Below are positions 22,879-32,078 of a stretch of DNA of 64,000 bases, in pieces. The notes under the pieces were generated by a model. The model saw nothing but the letters and a program-made list of their open reading frames with translations. It ran no database searches and was not told the DNA's origin. This stretch comes from Hysterangium stoloniferum. Lineage: Eukaryota; Basidiomycota; Agaricomycetes; Hysterangiales; Hysterangiaceae. Made by a program: the position numbers and the translations under genes. Positions within the stretch are counted from its first letter, which is position 1; every line of letters begins with the position of its first letter. The stretch spans positions 124,001 to 188,000 of the forward strand of contig WHVD01000061.1 of NCBI GenBank assembly GCA_015178975.1. The letters are read 5' to 3'.

Positions 22879-23261
22879 CCCAAAGACAAAGGACATGAAG
22901 GAGATGGAAGAAAATGTCAAAAACTCACTTGATGATGTGCCAGTTGTCCAGATTCAATGGTGAGCTTCTTCTCAGTTACACAAATTGTGCTGCCCAGTTT
23001 ATCAGTGTATATTGCCAAGGTTTGAGTGGTCTGGAGGCAGCCTGGGCAAACTGGAAGTATCATGGCCACTGAACATTGCCTCCAGAAATGGCTACAAAGC
23101 TGAAAAATGAGCACAAGAAGAAATACAGTACACAGCCCAATAATGTTTAGCAATTTTTAACATTTTTCCACCCAAATACACAACACCTTTTTCATTTTTT
23201 CACACTCCATATTTTGCTGCTCTTGACGCTTATATAAGCGTATTACATAAGGTAGCCGGTT

Positions 23262-24920
23262 CCTAGTGCAAACGGAGTGGATGAGTCACGTGATAGGCGT
23301 TATTTCGCGAAAGTTCTATCCACTACTTCAGAAAAGCTGGTTCGTCTTGTACTACCTTGCAGATTGTACCAAGTCGCGTAGTTTTTGGAGTCCCAAGTCT
23401 ATTTGAAATGCCTAAATGTATGAGGAAAGGGTGTGGCTTAGAGTACGATGAACAAAATAATACAGAAACTTCTTGCCACTACCACAGTGGTGCCCCGGTA
23501 TGGAATTCCTTTCCAGATCCTAGAATAATTGCTTATAATGGTGTCAAGGTTTTTCACGAAGGTCTGAAAAGCTGGTCATGTTGCTCGGATGTTAACAGGC
23601 CAGTGCTTGACTTCGATTCATTCATGGCGATTCGTGTATGCCTAAATAAGTTACAACCGCTAATCCGTTCAAGCTGATTTACGACATAGGGTTGTACCAA
23701 TGGTCCGCATACCGAAGTGAAGCCCAAGGCCGAGCCACCTACATCTGGCGGCGTTAATACAGTATCCCGTGCAAAAGCTACTTCAAGCACCAGCGTGGAT
23801 GCAGATGTTCGTGAGACGCCAACAACCTCAGGACAAAATCAACTAAGCTCGACATTTACAATTATGAACCCACCTTTTAAACCTGAGCCCCCATTGCCTA
23901 TTCAAGATGAAGAAGACGACACGTCGATACCTGTTATCTTTGGGACGCCTTGTAAGAGACGCGGCTGCGGTGTCACATTTAATTCCGAGGAAGAGAGCCG
24001 GATAGGTGAAGGTGAGGGAACAGTATGCACGTATCATCCCTCTCAGGTGAGCCTGGCCGTATCGTTTATCAAGCTTGGAGCCACTAATATAAGGTAGCCA
24101 ATTTTTCGTGAGGGAAGCAAGGCATGCTTTATTTTATTTATTGAAGTGATACCCCCTCTGAAAGCCTAACTTTTTGCTTTAGGGATATTTATGTTGCAAG
24201 CGGCGAGTACTGGAATTCGACGAATTTTTGAAGATTAAAGGGTGCAAAACGGGAAAGCACCTGTTTGTATCAAAGCAGTCCAATACCGTGCGTGTATCTG
24301 CTAAGGCGATTGATAGATTATTGCCACGGCTGACCTATAGAAATAGTCGTCAGCCGAAGAATTAGTGACCTGCCGCATCGATCATTACCAAACGCCGTCA
24401 CAAGTACATGTTTCTGTTTTCGCCAAGCAAACGGATAAGGCAGCAAGCGTGATCCAACTAGAGGATTCTAAGGTGTGTTTCAGTGTCTATGAAGTTAGTG
24501 TCTGTCAATTTAAATTTACCCATTTATAAGGTTCATCTTGACTTGGTCATGCCCGCTTCGAAACGTTTCAAACGAACGCTAGACCTCTATGGCCCAATAA
24601 CTCCAGATGCTTCCAAGTACACATTTTTTGGGACAAAGGTATGAGCCATGCCGCTCATTGTGACGCTTATTGAATATATTATGTAGGTTGAGATCATCTT
24701 GGAAAAGGCTGATACGAGAAGTTGGCTGTTACTTGAAAAAACTGACCATTCCACGACGGGCTATGGGCTGACTTTCGGAGTAGGGGGTAGGACAGGTACA
24801 GTTGGGGGAAAGGAGCTTATACTGTCTGAAGAGAATAAACCCAGGACAAGCCAGCAACTTGATTCATAATCCATAGTTTATGTCAATCACCGGCTTTTCT
24901 ACTTGTTTAAATGGACCGAA
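23262..24920 (+). repeat. Left arm of a nearly perfect inverted duplication
   Basis: About 1.66 kb from CCTAGTGCAAACGG to ATGGACCGAA. It is repeated in reverse complement at 25185-26877 with very few differences: one base near the outer end, one intron base (extra C in GTATGCCTAAAT at about 23640), one silent T/C in the penultimate codon pair, and a 34-bp insertion in the right arm. Each arm holds a full CHORD-protein gene. The unique spacer is about 264 bp. Confidence 0.9.
23408..24869 (+). CDS. CHORD- and CS-domain co-chaperone, left copy
   Basis: CHORD proteins (CHP1, RAR1, melusin type) bind HSP90 and act with SGT1. From ATG 23408, CHORD 1 reads CMRKGCGLEYDEQ, CHYHSGAP, VFHEGLKSWSCC, DFDSFMAI, GCTNGPH. 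A 51-bp intron splits GAP|VFHEG; it has no stop and keeps frame if retained. CHORD 2 reads CKRRGCGVTF, CTYHPSQ, a 24-bp micro-exon PIFREGSK (24098-24121) followed by an apparent GC-AG intron, then GYLCCKRRVLEFDEF and GCKTGKH. The C-terminal CS/p23 domain has SVFAKQ, LDLVMPASKRFKR, FGTKVEIILEKAD and SWLLLEK. TAA is at 24867-24869. All frames join without stops, so both copies look functional. A proline/serine linker separates the two CHORDs. Confidence 0.9.
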
Positions 24921-25184
24921 TGACGTCGCCAACTCAAATGCCCTCCTAACCTTGAACAAAGAGTCACCTTCTTATCTCTTTACCAATCTTAAGCATATCC
25001 TTAAGATGCCGAAGAGCCTGTAGGGCACCAGCTGTAATATAGACTGAGCTGTGTTCCATAGGAGAACCTCCCGTCGTGGACAACCGTGCCATCAAGAACG
25101 ACATGCGTACAGACTTTATGTTAATATTGTAGTAAACCGTTAGGTACACGGCAGCCCACAATTTTCACTTCATAAACTAATGAC
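24921..25184. other. Unique spacer of the inverted duplication
   Basis: 264 bp between the arms, with host-like composition. A minus-strand frame (24964-25161) ends SSVYITAGALQALRHLKDML and GKEIRR, then TGA. It looks like a plausible last exon of some gene, but no family was recognised and no 5' part could exist inside the spacer except across the right arm. Confidence 0.4.
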
Positions 25185-26877
25185 GTTCGGTCCATTTAAA
25201 CAAGTAGAAAAGCCGGTGATTGACATAAACTATGGATTATGAGTCAAGTTGCTGGCTTGTCCTGGGTTTATTCTCTTCAGACAGTATAAGCTCCTTTCCC
25301 CCAACTGTACCTGTCCTACCCCCTACTCCGAAAGTCAGCCCATAGCCCGTCGTGGAATGGTCAGTTTTTTCAAGTAACAGCCAACTTCTCGTATCAGCCT
25401 TTTCCAAGATGATCTCAACCTACATAATATATTCAATAAGCGTCACAATGAGCGGCATGGCTCATACCTTTGTCCCAAAAAATGTGTACTTGGAAGCATC
25501 TGGAGTTATTGGGCCATAGAGGTCTAGCGTTCGTTTGAAACGTTTCGAAGCGGGCATGACCAAGTCAAGATGAACCTTATAAATGGGTAAATTTAAATTG
25601 ACAGACACTAACTTCATAGACACTGAAACACACCTTAGAATCCTCTAGTTGGATCACGCTTGCTGCCTTATCCGTTTGCTTGGCGAAAACAGAAACATGT
25701 ACTTGTGACGGCGTTTGGTAATGATCGATGCGGCAGGTCACTAATTCTTCGGCTGACGACTATTTCTATAGGTCAGCCGTGGCAATAATCTATCAATCGC
25801 CTTAGCAGATACACGCACGGTATTGGACTGCTTTGATACAAACAGGTGCTTTCCCGTTTTGCACCCTTTAATCTTCAAAAATTCGTCGAATTCCAGTACT
25901 CGCCGCTTGCAACATAAATATCCCTAAAGCAAAAAGTTAGGCTTTCAGAGGGGGTATCACTTCAATAAATAAAATAAAGCATGCCTTGCTTCCCTCACGA
26001 AAAATTGGCTACCTTATATTAGTGGCTCCAAGCTTGATAAACGATACGGCCAGGCTCACCTGAGAGGGATGATACGTGCATACTGTTCCCTCACCTTCAC
26101 CTATCCGGCTCTCTTCCTCGGAATTAAATGTGACACCGCAGCCGCGTCTCTTACAAGGCGTCCCAAAGATAACAGGTATCGACGTGTCGTCTTCTTCATC
26201 TTGAATAGGCAATGGGGGCTCAGGTTTAAAAGGTGGGTTCATAATTGTAAATGTCGAGCTTAGTTGATTTTGTCCTGAGGTTGTTGGCGTCTCACGAACA
26301 TCTGCATCCACGCTGGTGCTTGAAGTAGCTTTTGCACGGGATACTGTATTAACGCCGCCAGATGTAGGTGGCTCGGCCTTGGGCTTCACTTCGGTATGCG
26401 GACCATTGGTACAACCCTATGTCGTAAATCAGCTTGAACGGATTAGCGGTTGTAACTTATTTAGCATACACGAATCGCCATGAATGAATCGAAGTCAAGC
26501 ACTGGCCTGTTAACATCCGAGCAACATGACCAGCTTTTCAGACCTTCGTGAAAAACCTTGACACCATTATAAGCAATTATTCTAGGATCTGGAAAGGAAT
26601 TCCATACCGGGGCACCACTGTGGTAGTGGCAAGAAGTTTCTGTATTATTTTGTTCATCGTACTCTAAGCCACACCCTTTCCTCATACATTTAGGCATTTC
26701 AAATAGACTTGGGACTCCAAAAACTACGCGACTTGGTACAATCTGCAAGGTAGTACAAGACGAACCAGCTTTTCTGAAGTAGTGGATAGAACTTTCGCGA
26801 AATAACGCCTATCACGTGACTCATCCTTTTTTTTTTGTTATATTTGTATGTGACTCATCCACTCCGTTTACACTAGG
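25185..26877 (-). repeat. Right arm of the inverted duplication
   Basis: Reverse-complement partner of 23262-24920. It carries an extra 34 bp near its outer end: 23 bp rich in T (26827-26849) flanked by two copies of GTGACTCATCC (26816-26826 and 26850-26860). This lies upstream of the right gene copy, in what should be its promoter. Confidence 0.9.
25237..26697 (-). CDS. CHORD- and CS-domain co-chaperone, right copy
   Basis: Start ATG at 26697, stop at 25237-25239. The protein appears identical to the left copy: the only coding difference noticed is GAT versus GAC, both Asp, before the final Ser. One intron base is missing relative to the left copy; it lies just inside the donor of the intron after FMAIR and should not change the product. 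The same micro-exon and GC-AG intron are present. The copies are transcribed toward each other, so their 3' ends face the spacer. Only the left copy has an uninterrupted upstream GGATGAGTCAC region. Confidence 0.9.
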
Positions 26878-27198
26878 CAATTCTCATAAATTTAATCCAG
26901 GATATATATACAATATAATATATGTCAGAGTTTTACTGTAGCATTTTGATTACATGTTCAGCCAAACCTGCACTGAAATACTTATGGTAGAAGGGGAGTG
27001 TCTATTATATAAGTTTCTCCCAGTGAATCCTCATCACACTGGTGCATGTGCATGTCTGTGTCTGAGCTTCTGCACTTTCAGTGCCTTGCATCCACTTCCC
27101 TTTTTCATTTTAATAGAATAATGCTAAGAGTTTTGTTACAGTCAAAGTGACCAGAAATAGGGTAACCATGAGCATTTTGCAACACATGAAGGCAGAGG
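26878..27198. other. Unassigned sequence right of the palindrome
   Basis: CpG-poor and AT-rich near its start (ATATATATACAATATAATATATG). No gene or known repeat was identified. It separates the palindrome from an LTR fragment. Confidence 0.35.
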
Positions 27199-27310
27199 GT
27201 GTTAAGATCTAAACAAGAGGGCTCTATCCAGCAATAGAGATTGTACTAGTTGAGAGGTCTGACTCTATAACACAGGTGGAGCTTGGCTTCAACTTACAGT
27301 ATGTATGTAT
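27199..27310 (-). mobile_element. LTR fragment, family C
   Basis: It begins GTTAAGATCTAA and contains CAATAGAGATTGTACTAGTTG, then AGGTCTGACTCTATAAC and GGCTTCAACTTACAG, as in the LTR at 13096. It stops abruptly where the AT-rich ORF stretch begins. Confidence 0.65.
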
Positions 27311-27366
27311 TGCACCTCATGTCATTAAATACTTCTGCATTAAGGGCTCAAGATCTACTTTTACAA

Positions 27367-27600
27367 GGAATGGAGATTGATACTAACAATCACAACCATC
27401 CATTCCAAAAAAAGAGAAAATTATCAGAGTACCAAGAGTATGAAGTTGAAAGCATATTAAAACATAGAGAAGTTAATGGTAAGATGCAATATTTTGTAAA
27501 ATGGAAAAGATACTTCCACAAAACTTGGGAACCAGAAGAGAGCTTCAATACTTGAGGATGCATTGATGATTATTGGAATATGGAGCAGGACTAATTTTAA
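27367..27600 (+). pseudogene. Chromodomain fragment, probably the end of an integrase
   Basis: From MEIDTNNHNHPF the frame runs through a basic KKRKLSE and a chromodomain: YEVESILKHREVNGKMQ, then YFVKWKRYFHKTWEPEESF. A TGA follows, after which DDYWNMEQD can be read in another frame, matching the usual acidic end of such domains. The sequence is unlike the chromodomain of the gypsy elements in this window. Chromodomains end the integrases of chromoviruses and of Maverick/Polinton elements; the rest of the integrase is missing here. A longer ORF starts upstream at 27283 inside the LTR fragment, and that start is probably chance. Confidence 0.65.
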
Positions 27601-27662
27601 AACTATTCATGGTACATCTTTACATGTTCATTGTTTTAAAAAATCCTTAGATATAGATTATA

Positions 27663-28172
27663 CTATTCTATGTTTTCATCATCTACTATTATTCCAAAAC
27701 TTCTTAATGTTTGTGCTTCTTCTTTAGTAAGTAATCTTGAATCAAATGTAACATCTATTACTCTAAATACTTCATCTTCTTTAGATCTTAGTATTGTGGT
27801 ATCTGTTTCTAACTTTAATTGGGAACTAGTACAATAAACTAGTTTTTCCCAATCTTCAGGTATTCCTTCCAGGTCACTACATGGTTTCCATTCTAGAGAT
27901 TTTCCTTTATGATCTTTAAAGGTCAATGTGTTTTCTTCCTTCTTATTTGTTTGTGTCTTTAAATTACTGTATTCAAGTGGTTTTCTAATAGTTATCACTT
28001 CTAAACCATGTTTGTCACAAAAACTTTGCATGATTCTTCTTATTTTGGAATGTTTTAACTTTGGAGCCTCTTCTAGCAGTGTTGTAGCCATATTAGATGC
28101 CAATGAATGGACTAAGTCATCTATTAAAGAGTGACTATTCACCATCTTATTTTGTATAGGCTTATCTTCCAT
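27663..28172 (-). CDS. Unknown 169-residue protein in an AT-rich island
   Basis: A single uninterrupted frame starting MEDKPIQNKM and ending FGIIVDDENIE. It is acidic and lysine-rich with no signal peptide or membrane segment. Visible stretches are SLIDDLVHSLASNMATTLLE (possible helix) and VFRVIDVTFDSRLLTKEEAQ. No family was recognised. Codon use is strongly AT-biased, unlike the host genes. It is convergent with the chromodomain frame and divergent from the ORF at 28380, with a 207-bp AT-rich space between the two starts. Confidence 0.5.
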   Translation of the reverse strand: MEDKPIQNKMVNSHSLIDDLVHSLASNMATTLLEEAPKLKHSKIRRIMQSFCDKHGLEVITIRKPLEYSNLKTQTNKKEENTLTFKDHKGKSLEWKPCSDLEGIPEDWEKLVYCTSSQLKLETDTTILRSKEDEVFRVIDVTFDSRLLTKEEAQTLRSFGIIVDDENIE

Positions 28173-28379
28173 GATATTAATATGGACTTCTAAACATAAG
28201 TCTTTTCATTTTAGTCTATTTATTATTTTATTATTTTGTTTTAAAATACCATTAAATTTATTATTATTCTACTATATTATATATTATATACATATGATTA
28301 TAATAAGAATTAAAAATGAATTATTTTTATTTTAAATATCTATAAGCACATATCATTTCTACAATCTTTACAGATCAAG
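28173..28379. promoter_or_regulatory. AT-rich region between divergent ORFs
   Basis: About 207 bp, dominated by TTTATTATT and ATATATTATATAC runs. It lies between the starts of the minus-strand ORF (28172) and the plus-strand ORF (28380). A shared promoter is plausible but unproven. Confidence 0.35.
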
Positions 28380-28810
28380 ATGTCTACTTCCTCAACATCA
28401 CTCCTTATTAAACCCACTGCTTATAACAGTTTTGTCCATAACAAAGCAGTTATAATCACAAGAACTAGGAAGCCAAACCCTTATATTCCAAAATGTTATC
28501 AAATGACTATTGAAGGTTTTGAGGAAATTATATACCAGATCAACTATGATGATTTGGAATTACTGTAAGTCCCCCATATAAATTTCAAGATGAGATTGAT
28601 TTTCCTTTCTTATCTGAACAAATGGGGCATTACAAGTTTATAGAGCTTGAACCAATTTCATTGAGATCATATGATAAGGGGATCCAGATGTACAATTCAG
28701 TCTTTACTCATCCTAACATGGCTATTGTAGATAAGCTCACTTTTGAGGTATTCATATCCTTCAGAAAAAGGTTAGATGAATACAAAGAAAGAGTTGAAGA
28801 AGTTATATAG
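28380..28810 (+). pseudogene. Unknown ORF pair, probably one frameshifted gene
   Basis: The first frame (MSTSSTSLLIKPTAYNSF to YDDLELL, stop near 28566) and the second (PPYKFQDEIDFPFLSEQ through to RLDEYKERVEEVI, stop at 28808-28810) lie in different frames and abut. They read like one protein of about 140 residues broken by a small indel. A GTAAG-like donor at the junction could instead mark a tiny intron. No domain was recognised. The C-terminus looks helical. Confidence 0.45.
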
Positions 28811-29050
28811 CCTTCTGGTTGGTGGAAGAGACTACTTTGTTATTTCTGTGTTAATTGTTTCTAACTGTCATTAGCATTTGGTTGCAAATTTTAAAAGTTA
28901 CATGATTGTTAATACAATTTCAGAAAAGTATATTGTATCAAAATAATATTTTCTATTTCCAATAAAAATATCACATGAGGTAAAATGAAAGTACATGTAT
29001 TTAATAACTAACTATGAGTATTTTGTGAATACAATCCCTATAATTCTAAA

Positions 29051-29236
29051 ATGACAGAAATGATGCAATCATTTGCCAAAAAAATCTACCTTAGTATAAT
29101 AAAAATTGGAAAACCACCTGGGTCAAGTAAAATAAGAGGTAAAGGTAATAAAAGAAGGCATCATAAAGACTATGAAAATAGAGAAGAAGGTAAAAAGATT
29201 TCACATGACTTAAAAAAACTTAAGTTTATATGGTGA
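29051..29236 (+). CDS. Small basic ORF of unknown function
   Basis: 61 residues, MTEMMQSFAKKIYLS then a very basic middle (KIRGKGNKRRHHKDYENR) and a short hydrophobic end. It could be a nucleic-acid-binding peptide or a chance frame in AT-rich DNA. It lies in the same AT-rich island as the ORFs at 27.7 and 28.4 kb, just before repeat H. Confidence 0.3.
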   Translation: MTEMMQSFAKKIYLSIIKIGKPPGSSKIRGKGNKRRHHKDYENREEGKKISHDLKKLKFIW

Positions 29237-29289
29237 TGATAATGTGATATAAATTTTATATTGTTCTAAATATTTTAAAAATTAATATA

Positions 29290-29835
29290 GGAGGATAGTC
29301 ACACTTCATTGAATACACAAAATTTTATGGAAAAGTCCTCATATTTTTAAGTGAGACTATTTCCTTTGGCTATGACTACATGTTTTAGGGGTTTATATTT
29401 CATTACTCCAAAATTTCATATTTAAGACTTGTATACTCTTTTGAAACATGCACAAATGTTGGTTATACAAGATTATCTTGGTTGTTACCTAATCTTTGGG
29501 ATGAGATCCATTCTCTGGTATCTCTGTGACTTTTAAAATGTCCACAAACATTATAGTTAACCAAAATTACTCGAGTTATGACTTAATCTTTGGGATGAGA
29601 TGCATTCTCTTGTATATTATTCATATAATTTAAATTTATTTGGTTTAGAAAGTTAACTAGAACTATCTGGCCAACCAATCCATGTTGTGGAATTTATCCC
29701 CAAAAGGATAATCTATATATGTTTGTTTGACTAACTTTTGTCAGATACAAGATAAATATTAATATTTCCTTATTCTCCAGAGTATCACCTGATAGACTGA
29801 ATTTGATTAAATATTAATTCTACAACAAACAATAT
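29290..29835 (+). repeat. AT-rich dispersed repeat H, copy 2
   Basis: Aligns with 531-1103 from GGAGGATAGTCAC to ACAAACAATATA, with small indels. Here it directly follows the AT-rich ORF island. It may therefore be the 3' end of that unknown element, with copy 1 a truncated piece. Confidence 0.65.
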
Positions 29836-29911
29836 AAATAAATATACTTTAGTGGACAAATAACTTTTAAAGTTTTGGGTTATCCTCCTAATAATACAAA
29901 CAACTAATATA

Positions 29912-30185
29912 CAGTGGACAGATTTTCTGACAGACTTCCCTCACTCCTATCATTGTCCTTTTATACTATATATCATTTACCTATGATGATAATATGATAT
30001 CAAAGTGAAATCATCAATGACATCAAACTGAGACAAGTTGAAGATATTCAAGATTGTTGAAGAATAGTCAAGTCAGAAGTTGAGTCAGAAATTGAGTTGA
30101 AAAGTTGAAGGAATGTTGAAGATACTGTACATACATATATTGAATGAAAGTTGAATTGAATATTATTGAAATTTGAGCTTGTACG
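29912..30185 (+). repeat. Dispersed repeat I, copy 1
   Basis: It starts TA-CAGTGGACAGATTTTCTGAC, like a Tc1-type end at a TA site. It resembles in reverse complement the stretch 46990-47252. It is AT-rich and rich in GTTGAAG/TTGAGT words, with no coding frame. It ends where gypsy RT sequence begins. Identity as a mariner-type MITE is a guess. Confidence 0.4.
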
Positions 30186-31361
30186 TTGGTGACAAAAGCT
30201 CAGATTTACACCAAAATAGACCTTAAACACACCTATCATTTGGTCTGAATTGCTAAAGGTGATGAATGGAAGACTGCTTTCCATACCTGCTATGGATCCT
30301 TCAAATAGTTGATTATGCCATTTGGCCTTACCAATGCTCCCTCCACTTTTCAATGTTTTGTTAATGATATATTTTCTGACATGCTTGATGTATGCATTAT
30401 ATGTAGTCTATTTGGACAACATTTGGTATTTCCCGAAGATCCTGCTCTTCACAACAAGCAGGTCCATGAGGTTTTCTGAAGACTCTGAAAAAACAGTCTT
30501 TTTGCTAATGGTGAAAGAAGCTATTTTGATATGGACTCTATTGAATATTTAGGTTTCACTATTGGGCCCAATGATCTCTGTATGGATGAAACCAAAGTTC
30601 AAGTTGTCTGTGATTGGCCTGAGCCATGGAAAGTTAAGGACATCCAGTCATTTTTAGATTTTACAAATTTCTACCAATGATTTATTTGGAATTATTTGGA
30701 TATTACAATACCACTCACTTGACTTACCTGTAAATCACAACTATGTGTTTTTGATGAAAAATCCCATTCCACATTCCAGACTTTAAAAATGCCTTTACTT
30801 CCATCCTGATTCTTTCTCATTGGAAATCTGATGTTCCAATTATGCAATTGCCACAATTCTTTCCATTCAAGATTCCAATGGCAAAATTCACCCAGTCACA
30901 TTTCTTTCTCAGACACTTTTAATTTCCAAACTCAATTACGATATTCATGATAAGGAACTTTTGGCAATCCCCAAGGCTTTCAAACATTGGTAGCACTATC
31001 TTGAAGGTTCTGCAATTCCCATTGACTTCATCACCAATCACAAAAACCTGGAATATTTTTCAACTACTAAACTTTTGACCTATTGGAAAGCCTGGTGGTC
31101 TGAATTTCTTTCCACTTTCAATATGATTATCTGTTTCTGACCTGGACATCTTGGTGGAAAACTAGATGTCATGAGTCGATGATGGGACATCTATCCAAAA
31201 GAGGGGGAAAGTAACTATGCTGTTGCTAATCTGCATAACATGAAACCAGTTTTTACAACACAGCAACTTTCCACATCTATCTGAGTGACTTCTCTCTACT
31301 ATCCAATTATGCATAGTGTTATGACTATGGACATTGAGCAAGTATATCAAGACATCCTTTC

Positions 31362-31894
31362 TGTTAAGTGCCGTGTCGGGGACTTATTCCAGAACTATCG
31401 GAAAGTCACCGGGAAGTCGGGAACTATCGGATAGGGTCAGGACGTCGGCTTCAGCTTATGTGCTGCACCTCTACGCAAATGCTCAAAGTCCTTAATTTCA
31501 GAGGTGAGACTTACAATGGAAGATACGGATATTCAGAGTTCTGAAGAGTTCCGAATATCGAGCGTACAGAAAGATGGAGAAGGAATAAGAAACTAAGTCA
31601 ATATTAGATCTAAGGTAAAGTACAAATTCGTGGAAGTCAACTCGTTATTGTACTACAAACTAAGACCATAATAAGATGGAAATGGAAATGTTCTTAAAAC
31701 GGAAATACAATAAGACATATTAGGGAGACAATATTCCGAAATGGGAATACAACAAACAAATGAGTGAATACTTGTCAACGGACAAATTACCAAATGCGGA
31801 ACAAGGGAAGAACGTAGATGATACGGTAACTATGATATTCTGTAGTCGGAGATCGGAAGTCGGATATTGAAACATCTGGGAACGGGTCGTAACA
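31362..31894 (-). mobile_element. 3' LTR of gypsy element F
   Basis: On the plus strand it runs from TGTTAAGTGCCGTGTCGG to GGGTCGTAACA. The shared motif GGCTTCAGCTTATGTGCTGC is at 31444-31463. Because the antisense gene at 32079 reads away from this LTR, any antisense promoter activity of the LTR would drive it. Confidence 0.9.
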
Positions 31895-31908
31895 GTACCC
31901 CCCTGTTA
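31895..31908 (-). other. Polypurine tract of gypsy element F
   Basis: The minus strand reads CTAACAGGGGGGTAC directly before the 3' LTR start TGTTACGACC. This is the expected place for the plus-strand DNA primer. The same GGGGGTAC tract abuts the LTR of G2 at 43594 and a similar one that of G1 at 1433. Confidence 0.7.
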
Positions 31909-32078
31909 GGCCGAAATCCCATAGAGGCGATTAGGTACTGAGTGATTGAAGCGACGGTTGATTATTATGTGTCGTGAAATTTATGCAATTCTGGAGGTGA
32001 GAGTTTCAGCTGATGTTCTGAGTATAAAAACCTCCAAATATTCGAATTAACGTTTTTGTTTCTTCATCTACAACTTGT

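Larger units (their letters stand above)
20423..23125 (+). pseudogene. Decayed DDE transposase of a basidiomycete-type family, split by nested LTRs
   Basis: The left part (20423-21246) reads VTHDESMFYKND with an acidic HDES block, AVAKKKGEGQSIMVS, EARVFFKARKNRDGYFDTDD, FLFNNAPDA, FYFTDNHPAMPGWFKGM, CCWHRLLFTQPNFENQ, then SHICDFYPKYHCELNFIKQY and WGAAKLIYRTSP. From memory this order matches a DDE-superfamily endonuclease common in agaricomycete genomes. The frame shifts near 20600. A family D LTR inserts after TSP (21247-22878). The rest resumes at 22879 and runs to about 23125 (KYHGH, LPPEMATKLKNEHKKKY). No terminal inverted repeats were located. It is inactive. Confidence 0.75.

Noticed and set aside
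23262..26877. Palindrome as a simple assembly duplication
   Set aside because: The arms differ by an intron indel, a silent coding change, an outer-end base and a 34-bp insertion, so two real copies are more likely, though long reads should settle it.
27310..29286. A definite Maverick/Polinton call for the AT-rich island
   Set aside because: Only a chromodomain is recognisable; no polymerase, ATPase, protease or capsid motif was seen, so it is kept as a hypothesis only.
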